The translations under genes were made by a program, and so were the position numbers. Shown here piece by piece: positions 7,607 through 15,587 of a DNA stretch of 64,000 nt. Location of the stretch: assembly GCF_003289625.1 (NCBI RefSeq), contig NZ_QMBN01000002.1, positions 116,241 to 180,240 of the forward strand, read 5' to 3'. Below the pieces are notes generated by a model. It worked only from the letters and a program-made list of their open reading frames with translations. It had not been told where the DNA came from and made no database searches. The number at the start of each line of letters is the position of its first letter. Position 1 is the first letter of the stretch. The DNA comes from Microbacterium sp. SMR1. Its GTDB lineage: Bacteria > Actinomycetota > Actinomycetes > Actinomycetales > Microbacteriaceae.

Positions 7607-7990
7607 TTACGCCTTCGCAGCCTTAGCGGGGGCGGCAGCCTTGCGAGCGGCCTTCGCCTCGGAGCGCGCCTTCTCGGCGGCGACCTGTGCGATGGCCTCC
7701 TCGGCGCGCAGGACCTTGGTGCGCATGATCGACTCGCTCAGCTTCAGCTGGCGGTCGAGCTCCTGCGTGGTCTCGCTCGTCGCGGTGAAGTTGACGACGG
7801 CGTAGATGCCCTCGTTCTTCTTCTGGATCTCGTACGCCAGGCGGCGACGGCCCCAGATGTCGATGTTCTCGATGGTTCCGCCGTCATTCGTGATGACCTT
7901 GAGGAACTTGTCAAGGTTGGGAGCAACCTGACGCTCATCGATCTCGGGCTGGAGAATCACCATGAGCTCGTACTGGTACGTGTGCGTCAC
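7607..7990 (-). CDS. rpsF: 30S ribosomal protein S6
   Basis: This 127-residue S6 forms a complex with S18 on the 30S platform. Family features are [10 protein letters not shown] at the start, then [26 protein letters not shown] and the conserved [16 protein letters not shown]. The C-terminal 25 residues are Ala/Lys-rich, a common actinobacterial extension. Translation begins at GTG, with a very strong SD (AAGGAGGTGG) six to seven bases upstream. It is the first gene of the rpsF-ssb-rpsR-rplI operon. Confidence 0.97.
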   Translation of the reverse strand: MTHTYQYELMVILQPEIDERQVAPNLDKFLKVITNDGGTIENIDIWGRRRLAYEIQKKNEGIYAVVNFTATSETTQELDRQLKLSESIMRTKVLRAEEAIAQVAAEKARSEAKAARKAAAPAKAAKA

Positions 7991-8060
7991 TGACCCACCT
8001 CCTTCGGACTAGAACGGCTCCCGGGCGTTTCCCGGAAGCAGGAGGGTGTGTAGCACGTGC
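7991..8060 (-). promoter_or_regulatory. rpsF leader with small hairpin, possible S6:S18 autoregulatory element
   Basis: Read on the minus strand, the leader has a short hairpin CCGGG-loop-CCCGG (8021-8035), then CCGTTCTAG and the SD. In many bacteria the S6:S18 dimer represses its own operon through a CCG-containing stem in this position. The spacing fits, but I cannot match the consensus in detail. Confidence 0.3.
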
Positions 8061-8138
8061 CCGACCGAGGTCGGACAACCACAACAGCTTACCTGATCGC
8101 GCGTGATCCCGCCGACCGGTCACCGGTAGCGTGGGCGC

Positions 8139-9125
8139 ATGGAGTGGACCGCGGACGTCTCGACCGGCGAATGGCTGCGCAAACGCGTCGACGATCCGTG
8201 GCGGGGCACGTTCCACGACGTCGTGCCGCGGGGCTTCGAGGCGTACGCGCGCATCCTGCATCCGGCATCCGTCCAGTCACGCGAGAGCGGCGAACGCCTC
8301 CCCCCGTTCGACGCGTGGGTCGAGATGCCGTGGCAGCAGTCGCAGCAGGTGACGGCAGACCTCGTCACCGATCCCGCCACGTGGGCCGAGACCGCCGCCG
8401 CCTTCGGGACGACGCTGCATCCGCTGGCGCAGTGGGACTCGCTCGTGCGCTCGCCCGAGTTCGGGTCGAACCAGACGGCGTCCCCCGACGGCCGTTGGTT
8501 CGTCGCGCCCGCGCAGGGCGAGCTCGACCCGGACCGTATGGCGATTCTCGCGCGCGAGTTGATCGGGCACACGTCGACAGGGGATGACGTGACCGCGGGC
8601 CTCTGGGAGGGCCGGGGCGGCCTGCTCGGGCACCTCGGACGCGCGCCGTCGCGCACGGTCTTCCAGCCCGGCGACCCCGACGACGCGACCCTCGCCCGCC
8701 ACAACCGCATGCTCGGGTCGTCGATCGGCGACCGCTTCAACAGCGTCTTCCGCAAACCCACCTGGCAGGAGGGCATCCTCTCGCGCGAGATCTCGGAAGG
8801 ACCACGACTGAGGCTGCCGGAGCGGGCCTTCGTCCTGTTCCGCGGCGCTGTCGACGAGTTCGCCGACGACCACTGGGAGCTGCGGATGCCGTGGCGCGAC
8901 CTCGCCGCCGAGGCGACGGGAGCCGTGCCGACGGCGCAGAGCCCGAGCCTGCTCTGGCCCGCAGACCGCGCGTGGGTGATGGTGTCGGAGGTCGACTTCG
9001 ACTCCACCATCGTCGGCGGCTCGCGAGAGCTCGTCGACGCGATCTGCCGCTCGCCCGAGCTTGAAGCCCTGCCCCTGCCGGCCGACGCATCCCTGTCCTG
9101 GGGAGCAGACGAGGTCAATCGATGA
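8139..9125 (+). CDS. conserved hypothetical protein
   Basis: This 328-residue soluble-looking protein has no signal peptide or membrane segment. It is Trp-rich for its size, with repeated acidic/aromatic stretches (VEMPWQQSQQ, WELRMPWRDL, FVLFRGAVDEF). No catalytic motif is obvious. I do not recognise the family with certainty; similar proteins seem to be restricted to Microbacteriaceae. It overlaps the next gene by four bases (ATGA), so the two are co-translated, and it diverges from rpsF. The downstream partner is a membrane protein of unknown role. Confidence 0.6.
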   Translation: MEWTADVSTGEWLRKRVDDPWRGTFHDVVPRGFEAYARILHPASVQSRESGERLPPFDAWVEMPWQQSQQVTADLVTDPATWAETAAAFGTTLHPLAQWDSLVRSPEFGSNQTASPDGRWFVAPAQGELDPDRMAILARELIGHTSTGDDVTAGLWEGRGGLLGHLGRAPSRTVFQPGDPDDATLARHNRMLGSSIGDRFNSVFRKPTWQEGILSREISEGPRLRLPERAFVLFRGAVDEFADDHWELRMPWRDLAAEATGAVPTAQSPSLLWPADRAWVMVSEVDFDSTIVGGSRELVDAICRSPELEALPLPADASLSWGADEVNR

Positions 9126-10345
9126 GCGTTCCGTTCGATCCCCGACCCCTCCTCGATCCGGTGTCGCCCGCCACCGCGCGTGCATTCCGGAAACACCTGG
9201 CCGCCAGCGGCCGGCTCCCCGGCGGGTCGGGCACCGCCGGCGTGATCATCGCCATCGTCGTCATCGTCTTCGTGGTGCTCGTGTTCGGCGGCGTCCTGTC
9301 GGCCATCATCGGCGGCCTGGTGTTCGCCGTCGGGACGCAGTCGGGTTCCGGTGCGGTGGTCTCGCTGGCGCCCGTCATCCCCCTCGTCATCATCATCGCC
9401 CTCGCGGCGCTCATCCCTTTCTTCGTCCGCCGGCAGCGCGCTGCGCAAGCCGCGGTCTGGTACCGGCTCGACCGGTTCGCGCGGGCCAACGGCATGAGCT
9501 TCGAGCCGCAGCGGCCCCAGCCCCCGCTGCCGGGCATGATCTTCTCGCAGGGGTCGAGCCGGATGGCATCCAATCTCGTCCGCGGTGATCAGCCGCGCTT
9601 CGTCGAGTTCGCGAACTACCGCTATACGACCGGGTCGGGCAAGAACCAGCAGACGCACACGTGGGGCTACGTCGCGGTGCACCTGTCGACTCCCCTGCCG
9701 CACATCGTGCTCGACGCCCTCGGCAACAACGGGCTGTTCGGCTCGAACCTCCCCGTCGCGTTCGACCGCGACCAGCACTTGAGCCTCGAGGGCGACTTCG
9801 ACCGGTACTTCCGCCTCTACTGCCCGCGGGGCTACGAGCGCGACGCGCTGTACCTGTTCACGCCCGACATCATGGCGCGCTTCGTCGACAACGCCGCGGC
9901 ACTGGATGTCGAGATCGTCGACGACTGGCTCTTCTTCTACGGAAAGCGCGACTTCTCGACGCTCGATCCCGCGACCTGGTCGTGGCTGTTCGGTGCGGTC
10001 GGCGCCATGATCGACAAGTTCGCGCAATGGGAGCGCTGGCGCGACGACCGGCTCGCGCCGCCCGCGGCGTCCGGTGTGGGGGCGGTGCCGGCCGTACCGG
10101 CGCAACCCGGTCGCGCGGGGCCGGCTACGGCGGGACAGGGTGCGGCCGCCGGCGCAGCATCCGCGCTGCCCGTCACGCCGCCGCCGGGACTGCTGCGGCC
10201 GCCGCCCGGCGTCGCCGCACCGGGCCAGCGCCTGAAGAAGAGCGTCCCGTGGATGGCGGTGGTCGTAGTCCTGCTGATCGTCACGGTCGGCGCCATCGGT
10301 CCGGTCATCGCCTTCATCGGCGGACTCTTCGCCGCCATGCGCTGA
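9122..10345 (+). CDS. conserved membrane protein of unknown function
   Basis: This 407-residue protein has two N-terminal hydrophobic segments (about 39-72 and 80-101) followed by the basic stop-transfer FFVRRQR. A soluble domain spans about 105-300 and includes FVEFANYRYTTGSGKNQQ, GLFGSNLPVAF and WLFFYGKRDFS. A Pro/Ala-rich linker follows (about 305-365), then a last transmembrane helix (about 380-405). The YTTGSGK...T.GYV.V arrangement resembles DUF3137-like membrane proteins, but the similarity is weak. It is coupled by an ATGA overlap to the upstream gene. It ends at a palindromic repeat that also ends the convergent oxidoreductase operon. Confidence 0.6.
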   Translation: MSVPFDPRPLLDPVSPATARAFRKHLAASGRLPGGSGTAGVIIAIVVIVFVVLVFGGVLSAIIGGLVFAVGTQSGSGAVVSLAPVIPLVIIIALAALIPFFVRRQRAAQAAVWYRLDRFARANGMSFEPQRPQPPLPGMIFSQGSSRMASNLVRGDQPRFVEFANYRYTTGSGKNQQTHTWGYVAVHLSTPLPHIVLDALGNNGLFGSNLPVAFDRDQHLSLEGDFDRYFRLYCPRGYERDALYLFTPDIMARFVDNAAALDVEIVDDWLFFYGKRDFSTLDPATWSWLFGAVGAMIDKFAQWERWRDDRLAPPAASGVGAVPAVPAQPGRAGPATAGQGAAAGAASALPVTPPPGLLRPPPGVAAPGQRLKKSVPWMAVVVVLLIVTVGAIGPVIAFIGGLFAAMR

Positions 10346-10382
10346 CCGGCCGTCGCGGCACCAGTGTCGCGCGTTCGGTCGG

Positions 10383-10441
10383 TCGAGGTTCCATCTGGGC
10401 CGGGAATCGCCTCCCGATACCCGGCCGAACTGGGACTTCGG
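10383..10441. repeat. dispersed 59-bp palindromic repeat, copy A
   Basis: A 59-base imperfect palindrome lies between the convergent genes ending at 10345 and 10477. It matches a second copy at 31319-31377 at 45 of 59 positions by hand alignment, with no gap. Both copies lie between convergent transcription units, so a shared role as bidirectional terminator is likely. Confidence 0.7.
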
Positions 10442-10476
10442 CGAGCCCCGCCGGGCGCCGCCGGGCGAAACCGAGG

Positions 10477-11601
10477 TCAGAGGTAGGCGCGGTGGTAGCG
10501 AGGCTCGAGCGACGCCGCGCCTGTGAGAGCGAGCTCGGCGCGGCGGGCCCAGTGCGGGTCGCGGAGCATCTCGCGTCCCAGGAAGACGAGGTCGGCGTCG
10601 CCCTCGGCGACGATCCGGTCGGCGTGCAGCGGCTCGGTGATGAGACCGACGGCGGCGGTCGGAACCCCGGCGGCCCGAACCACGGCTGATCCCGGTACCT
10701 GATAGCCGGGCGCAGGGGAGTACTCGGCGCCGGCAACCAGTCCACCCGACGAGCAGTCGACGAGATCTACCCCGGCGGCGTGCAGGCGCCGCGCGAGCTC
10801 AGCGCTGTCGGCGGCCTGCGACCCGCCTGGCGCGACGTCGTCGACCGACAGGCGCACGATGAGCGGCATCCCCTCGGGCATCTCCGCCCGCACCGCGGCC
10901 ACCGTCGCGAGGAGGAAGGCCGCCCGGTCGGCGCCCCACCGGTCCGCACGACGGTTCGTCACCGGCGAGAGGAACTCGTGCAGCAGGTACCCGTGCGCGC
11001 CATGGAGCTCGATCGCGTCAAACCCGGCGGCGACCGACCGGCGCGCCGCTGCGGCGAACTCCGCGACGACCGCGTCCACCTGGTCGGCGCCCATACGCGC
11101 GGGATCGTCGAAGCGCCCGAAGGGCTCACCAGAAGCGCCGAGGGTCTGCCATCCGCCGGCGCTCGCGGGAACCGATCCGCGGTGCTCCGGCGGATCGCCC
11201 GGCAACCCGGCGTACTTGCTGCCCTTGCGCCCGGCGTGGGCCAGCTGCACCGCGATGCGCCCGCCGGCGCGGTGCACCGCGTCGGTCACGCGTCGCCAGC
11301 CGGCGACGTGCCGGTCGTCCCACATGCCGGCGTCGTCGGGGGTCACCCGGCCCGAGGGTGACACCGCCGTCGCCTCGGTGATGATGAGACCCGCGCCCCC
11401 GAGAGCGAACTGGCCGTAGTGGACGACATGCCAATCGTCGACGACGCCGTCGGGCAGCGGAGCGGCGTACATGCACATCGGCGAGACCCCGATGCGGTTG
11501 CGCAACGTCAGGTCGCGCAACCGCATCGGTCGCAGCAGAGCCGGGCCATCCGCCTCGTCGGCGGCAACCTTCGCAGCGGGGGGCGGGGAGGTCAGGGTCA
11601 C
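10477..11601 (-). CDS. NADH:flavin oxidoreductase, Old Yellow Enzyme family (YqjM/NamA type)
   Basis: This 374-residue FMN enzyme of the OYE family reduces activated C=C bonds (enones, maleimides, nitro compounds) with NAD(P)H. Visible motifs are RNRIGVSPMCMY (the cysteine in SPMC fits the YqjM-type flavin-tuning Cys), HYGQFALGGAGLIITEATAV, VQLAHAGRKGS (active-site HAGR), ELHGAHGYLLHEFLSP and RADRWGG-like NRRADRWG. The start is a GTG with SD AAAGGAAG; it overlaps the MFS gene by four bases (GTGA). Last gene of the IclR-flanked operon. As the terminal enzyme of an amide/imide-type cluster it may saturate an alkene intermediate; the substrate is unknown. Confidence 0.9.
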   Translation of the reverse strand: MTLTSPPPAAKVAADEADGPALLRPMRLRDLTLRNRIGVSPMCMYAAPLPDGVVDDWHVVHYGQFALGGAGLIITEATAVSPSGRVTPDDAGMWDDRHVAGWRRVTDAVHRAGGRIAVQLAHAGRKGSKYAGLPGDPPEHRGSVPASAGGWQTLGASGEPFGRFDDPARMGADQVDAVVAEFAAAARRSVAAGFDAIELHGAHGYLLHEFLSPVTNRRADRWGADRAAFLLATVAAVRAEMPEGMPLIVRLSVDDVAPGGSQAADSAELARRLHAAGVDLVDCSSGGLVAGAEYSPAPGYQVPGSAVVRAAGVPTAAVGLITEPLHADRIVAEGDADLVFLGREMLRDPHWARRAELALTGAASLEPRYHRAYL

Positions 11602-13031
11602 GATCCTGCTTCCTTTCGGCGGAGACGGATGACGGCGGCGATGGTCGCGAGCAGCAGGGCGAGCCCCAGCCCGGCGATCGTCAGGCCGACGTCGCGGATG
11701 CCGCCGGCGGCCGCGCCCGCGTCGAGCAGATGTGCCACGACGACGGCGGCCAGCGCGGCGCCGACATACTGCGCGGTGCGGTAGATCCCGGTGGAGGCAC
11801 CGGCGGCGCCGGCGGGCACCGCGTGGTGGAGCAGCAGCTGGTTGCCCAGGTTGTTGAACCCGTTGGGCACGCCGAGCAGAGCGCAGACGATCGCAAGCAC
11901 CCAGAGCGGCATGTCCGCCGCGCCCGTGAGTGCGAGGAGCGTGCCGGCCAGGACCATCGCCGAGGTGCCGACGGCGAGCAGAGCGCGCGGGTGCCAGGCG
12001 CGCCCGAGGCGCGTGGCGACGACGGTCGAGAGGGCCCCGACCCCGAACACCGGCAGCATGAGCAGTCCCGTCACGGCCGGTCCGAGGTCGCGGGTCGCCT
12101 GCATCCACTGCGGGAGTCCGTAGAAGATGACGTAGAACGAGATGAACGTCGCGATCGCCCGCAGGCAGGTGAGCCCGAACTGCGGGTACCTGCCGAGCAG
12201 GCGCACGTCGACGAAAGGCCGTTCCGCGCGCAGCTCTCGCCAGACGAACCCGGCAGCCAGAGGCGCGGTCGCCGCAGCGGAGACCACCGCGACCGTCGGC
12301 GCCGAGTCGATGCTGAGCAGCGCCACCATGAGCGCGACGAGCGCGCCGATCATGAGGACCATGCCGGCGGGGTCGAGCGCCCGCCAGGTCTGCGCTGCGC
12401 TCGCCCGAGGGCCGCGGGCGTCGGCGGGGACGAAGACCAGCACGAGTGTCGCGCAGAGGATCACCATCGGGATGTTGATCCAGAAGATGCCCGGCCACCC
12501 CCACACCACCACGACGAGACCGCCGACGGTGGGGCCGAGAGCTGCCGTCGTCTGCCCGCACAGCGCGATGATGCCGATCGCGCCGGTGGGTGCCGCGCGC
12601 GCGAGGTCGGCCTGGCGGCGGATGATCGCCATCGCCGCGGGGAACTGGGCGGCCGCACCCAGTCCGAGCACGACCCGGTCGACGATCATCCAGGCGCTGT
12701 CGGTGATGAAGGGGCCGGCCACCGAGGCCACCAGGATGAGCACCAGGCCCACGAGGTAGACGCGTCGCGGTCCGTACAGGTCGGCGAGGCGTCCTGCCGT
12801 GGGCGACCCGACCGCAGCAGCGATGTAGAGCGCGCTGATAATCCATGCGGTTGCGCTCGTGGCGACGGCCGCGTCTCCCCCGAACGACGCCACCATCGGA
12901 ACGAGCGCGACCGCGATGATCGACGAGTTCAGCCCGAGGAGGATCGTGCCGCTGCCGAGCGACCACGGCAGCCGCAGCGGCAGCGAGCGGCGGCCGTCCG
13001 GGCCGCCCGCCGCCGCGGGTTCCGGCGTCAC
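11598..13031 (-). CDS. MFS transporter, DHA2-like (14-helix type)
   Basis: The 477 residues hold about 14 hydrophobic segments, as in DHA2-family drug:H+ antiporters. Visible motifs are GRLADLYGPRRVYLVGL (motif A, cytoplasmic loop 2-3), GLGAAAQFPAAMAIIRR after helix 4, and a motif C-like LGPTVGGLVVVVWGWPGIFWINIP in helix 5. The start is GTG (TPEPAAAGG follows), overlapping the upstream deacetylase-like gene by GTGA; the OYE gene follows with another GTGA overlap. In a catabolic operon it may export a toxic intermediate or import an alternative substrate. Confidence 0.85.
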   Translation of the reverse strand: MTPEPAAAGGPDGRRSLPLRLPWSLGSGTILLGLNSSIIAVALVPMVASFGGDAAVATSATAWIISALYIAAAVGSPTAGRLADLYGPRRVYLVGLVLILVASVAGPFITDSAWMIVDRVVLGLGAAAQFPAAMAIIRRQADLARAAPTGAIGIIALCGQTTAALGPTVGGLVVVVWGWPGIFWINIPMVILCATLVLVFVPADARGPRASAAQTWRALDPAGMVLMIGALVALMVALLSIDSAPTVAVVSAAATAPLAAGFVWRELRAERPFVDVRLLGRYPQFGLTCLRAIATFISFYVIFYGLPQWMQATRDLGPAVTGLLMLPVFGVGALSTVVATRLGRAWHPRALLAVGTSAMVLAGTLLALTGAADMPLWVLAIVCALLGVPNGFNNLGNQLLLHHAVPAGAAGASTGIYRTAQYVGAALAAVVVAHLLDAGAAAGGIRDVGLTIAGLGLALLLATIAAVIRLRRKEAGS

Positions 13032-13951
13032 TCGGCGAGCTCCGCCACCCCGCCCGGTGTCGCGAGGAGCACATCGGGGTGGGCGGCGAGCATCCGGAAG
13101 GTGCGCTCGACGACGTCGGCGAAGCACGCCTGACCCGAGACCCAGCCGAAGAGGCTGAGTCCGAGGTGGCGGGCGCCGACGATGTCCGCGTCGGCGATCA
13201 GCTGGTCGACCGTCGCGGTGAGCAGCTCCTCGTAGTCGGCGGCGACGATCCCCCGGGCGTAGAGCTCGAACATGTCCTCCGTCTCGAGCGGATGCGGCAC
13301 GGCGACGAGGCCGTCTGAGGCGCCGACCAGCGTCACGGGGCGCTCGTCGATCGGCCAGTCCCCAAACCAGCCGAACCCCGCCTCGCGCAGCAAGGCGGTG
13401 GTCCGCGAGGTGCCGGCGCGTTCGGGGCCGAACCATCCGGTGGCCTCGCGCCCGGTCAGGCGCTGGACGGTGTCGCGTGCGCTCTCGATGTACGAGCGCT
13501 CGATGGCAGCATCCATCTCGGGCGACAGGATGACGTTCGCGCCGGCACCTCGCACGACGATCTCATCAGCTCGTGCCGCGACGCCGCGGGCGAGCCCCGG
13601 AACAGTACGGGAACCGAACTCGTCGAGCGCGACGGCGACGGGAACGCCCGCACGGTCGGCGATGTCGAGCAGACGCCAGATGCCGGTCGTCAGGCCGAAG
13701 TCCCACTGCGACAGTCGGGCGACCTGTCCGTGCCGGGGCTCGGAGGTGTCGCGGCCCACACCGCCCTGCATCGACTTCGGCGAGAACGCTCCCGCGGGGA
13801 GGTCGTCCTGGTACGAGGGAGCGTGCAGCAGCACCGAGACCACGAGCTTCTTCGCGCCTGGCAGCGCCCACGCCGGGCGGTGCGCGTCATAGGCGCGCGG
13901 CAGGTCGGGGGCGAACACGGTCGCGTCTGCGGGGTGAGAGATGAGGCTCAT
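13028..13951 (-). CDS. polysaccharide deacetylase-fold protein, probably missing a metal-ligand histidine
   Basis: This 307-residue protein is homologous to its upstream neighbour and to the allantoinase PuuE / cyclic-imidase branch of the NodB fold. The neighbour has the metal-site stretch EIMSHGISN; here the aligned stretch reads EIVVRGAGAN, so the expected His is replaced by Arg. The region GWFGPERAGTSRTTALLREAGFGWFGDWP corresponds to the later NodB motifs and is recognisable. It may be a non-catalytic partner of the neighbour or use different chemistry. The start is the ATG overlapping the upstream stop (ATGA), with a GGAGG SD. Family assignment fair, function uncertain. Confidence 0.7.
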   Translation of the reverse strand: MSLISHPADATVFAPDLPRAYDAHRPAWALPGAKKLVVSVLLHAPSYQDDLPAGAFSPKSMQGGVGRDTSEPRHGQVARLSQWDFGLTTGIWRLLDIADRAGVPVAVALDEFGSRTVPGLARGVAARADEIVVRGAGANVILSPEMDAAIERSYIESARDTVQRLTGREATGWFGPERAGTSRTTALLREAGFGWFGDWPIDERPVTLVGASDGLVAVPHPLETEDMFELYARGIVAADYEELLTATVDQLIADADIVGARHLGLSLFGWVSGQACFADVVERTFRMLAAHPDVLLATPGGVAELAE

Positions 13952-14901
13952 GCGCCGACCTCCGTCAGAAGAGCCGCGTGTTCGTCGGCGAGCGCACGTG
14001 CGTAGTCGACCTGCGCGTCGTAGTGGTGGGCGAGGTAGTGGTCGCTGATCGCGCCGGCCGTCGTGGCCCAGATGCGCTCGTCGGCGCGAACGTGCGCGAA
14101 CAGATCTCGGAGAGCCCCGGCGAACCACGGCTGCCCGGCGAGGAAGGGGTGCGTCGCGAGGCAGACCACCCGCCCCTGCCCGTCGCGTTCGCTGTCGGCC
14201 AGCGAGCGGTCGATCTGCGCTTTCGCCAGGGCGATGAAGTCGGATGCCGAGAGGCTCCGCACGTGCACCATGGGAACGTCGTTGAGCATGAAGCTGTACG
14301 GCATCGAGACGATCGGGGCGTCACCGACCGTTCGCAGCGGGCGGGGCTGCTCGTCGTGGATGAAGTCGGCGAAGTACTGCATGCCGTGTGCGGCCATGAG
14401 GTCGACGGTGTTGTCGGTTCCCGAGACCTTCGGGCCCAGCATCCCCTTGATGCGGCGGCCGCCGTAATAGGTCTCGCTCAGCCGTTGCGAGAGCGCGTAG
14501 AACGCGTCCTCCTGGTCGTAGGGCATGTCGTAGAGCGGCCGCAGGTTCGAGATGCCGTGGCTCATGATCTCCCACCCTCGCTCGAACATGGCGTCGCGCA
14601 CCTCGGGCTGCTCCTCGAGCAGCGACAGGCTGAGCGACACGGTCGACGGCATCTCGAACTCGTCGACGATGCGCAGCATCCGCCACAGGCCGACACGGTT
14701 GCCGCTGTCACGGTGCATGTAGTGCTGTGCGTCGGGGAAGGCGATCCTGCCCTGCGGCGAACCGCCGCCCGGCGCGATCCAGTCGTAGTGCTCGACGTTC
14801 GGCGCGTGCCAGAACGCGAGCAGCTTGCCGCCCGGCCACTCCACGCGTGGCCGGGTCGCCATCGGGGCGTACCAGAGGCGCTCGTTGTTGCGGATCGTCA
14901 T
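13948..14901 (-). CDS. polysaccharide deacetylase family protein, allantoinase/cyclic-imidase-like
   Basis: This 317-residue NodB-fold hydrolase has no signal peptide, which argues against cell-wall or chitin deacetylation. It fits the cytosolic PuuE/imidase branch that hydrolyses allantoin or cyclic imides. It shows WPGGKLLAFWHAPNVEHY at the N-terminus, DSGNRVGLWRMLRIVDEF, the metal-site segment FERGWEIMSHGISN, GMLGPKVSGTDNTVDLMAAHGMQYFADF and LATHPFLAGQPW (a possible catalytic His). The start codon overlaps the upstream amidase stop (ATGA) and its stop overlaps the next paralogue. Ring opening of a cyclic amide followed by the isochorismatase-like amidase would be a sensible sequence; that is inference. 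Confidence 0.8.
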   Translation of the reverse strand: MTIRNNERLWYAPMATRPRVEWPGGKLLAFWHAPNVEHYDWIAPGGGSPQGRIAFPDAQHYMHRDSGNRVGLWRMLRIVDEFEMPSTVSLSLSLLEEQPEVRDAMFERGWEIMSHGISNLRPLYDMPYDQEDAFYALSQRLSETYYGGRRIKGMLGPKVSGTDNTVDLMAAHGMQYFADFIHDEQPRPLRTVGDAPIVSMPYSFMLNDVPMVHVRSLSASDFIALAKAQIDRSLADSERDGQGRVVCLATHPFLAGQPWFAGALRDLFAHVRADERIWATTAGAISDHYLAHHYDAQVDYARALADEHAALLTEVGA

Positions 14902-15587
14902 GCGAGCTCTGCGGCGGCTTCGGTCGGCACCTCGGCATCGGCACCGCGCATCGCCGCGAATCGGTCGAGGACCCACTGCTTGGTCACGACGTCGCCGAAG
15001 CGGTCCTGCATGTCCCACAGCGACACCTCGCCCGACACCGTGCGGAAGTCGTCGCAGCACTCCTCGACGATGCTGATGTGGAAGCTGCGGTAGGCGGCAT
15101 CGACGACGCTCGCCCGGACGCATCCGCTGGTGGAGGTGCCCGTGAAGATCAGCTCGTCGACGCCGAGCTCGGCGAGCAGGTCGTCGAGGCGCGTGCGGTA
15201 GAACGCCGACGCCACCGTCTTCTCGACGATGTGGTCGGTCGGAGCCGGCGGAACGGCAGTGCTGATCTCGGTCCACGGGTTGCCGCGTTCGCAGCGCTCG
15301 GTCAGGCTCGAACGCACCCGCTGCGCCAGCATCCGGTCATCGAGCGAGTCGAGGATCATCACCGCGTAGATGACGGGAACGCCCGCGGCCCGCGCCGCCT
15401 CGAGCAGCTCGTTCGTGTGCGCGAGCGCCACCGCCGTCCCGGGGCCGATCTTCTCGTGCTCGGTGAACGCGCGCTGGAAGTCGATGACGATCACGGCGGG
15501 AGACGTGCCCGGTCCGACCTTCGTGCGCCGGGCGCGCAGGTCTCGGATCGTGTCGATCTCCACGTTCCAGTCGATCGTGTCGTTCAT
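14898..15587 (-). CDS. isochorismatase-like cysteine amidohydrolase
   Basis: This 229-residue cysteine hydrolase of the isochorismatase-like superfamily has a complete triad at Asp36 (VIVIDFQRAF), Lys123 (VEKTVASAF) and Cys156 (GTSTSGCVRAS). The SGCVRA context, and neighbours dealing with amides, favour a C-N hydrolase such as N-carbamoylsarcosine amidase or maleamate amidase over true isochorismatase. Relatives with the same fold release ammonia from half-amides of dicarboxylic acids. ATGA overlaps on both sides put it between the MmgE/PrpD gene and the imidase-like gene, so it probably acts on the product of that ring hydrolase. Exact substrate unknown. Confidence 0.88.
   Translation of the reverse strand: MNDTIDWNVEIDTIRDLRARRTKVGPGTSPAVIVIDFQRAFTEHEKIGPGTAVALAHTNELLEAARAAGVPVIYAVMILDSLDDRMLAQRVRSSLTERCERGNPWTEISTAVPPAPTDHIVEKTVASAFYRTRLDDLLAELGVDELIFTGTSTSGCVRASVVDAAYRSFHISIVEECCDDFRTVSGEVSLWDMQDRFGDVVTKQWVLDRFAAMRGADAEVPTEAAAELA

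Noticed and set aside
8120..10105. 661-residue minus-strand frame opposite the two unknown genes
   Set aside because: Low-complexity composition and no start signal; the plus-strand pair has coupled ATGA overlap and plausible protein features.
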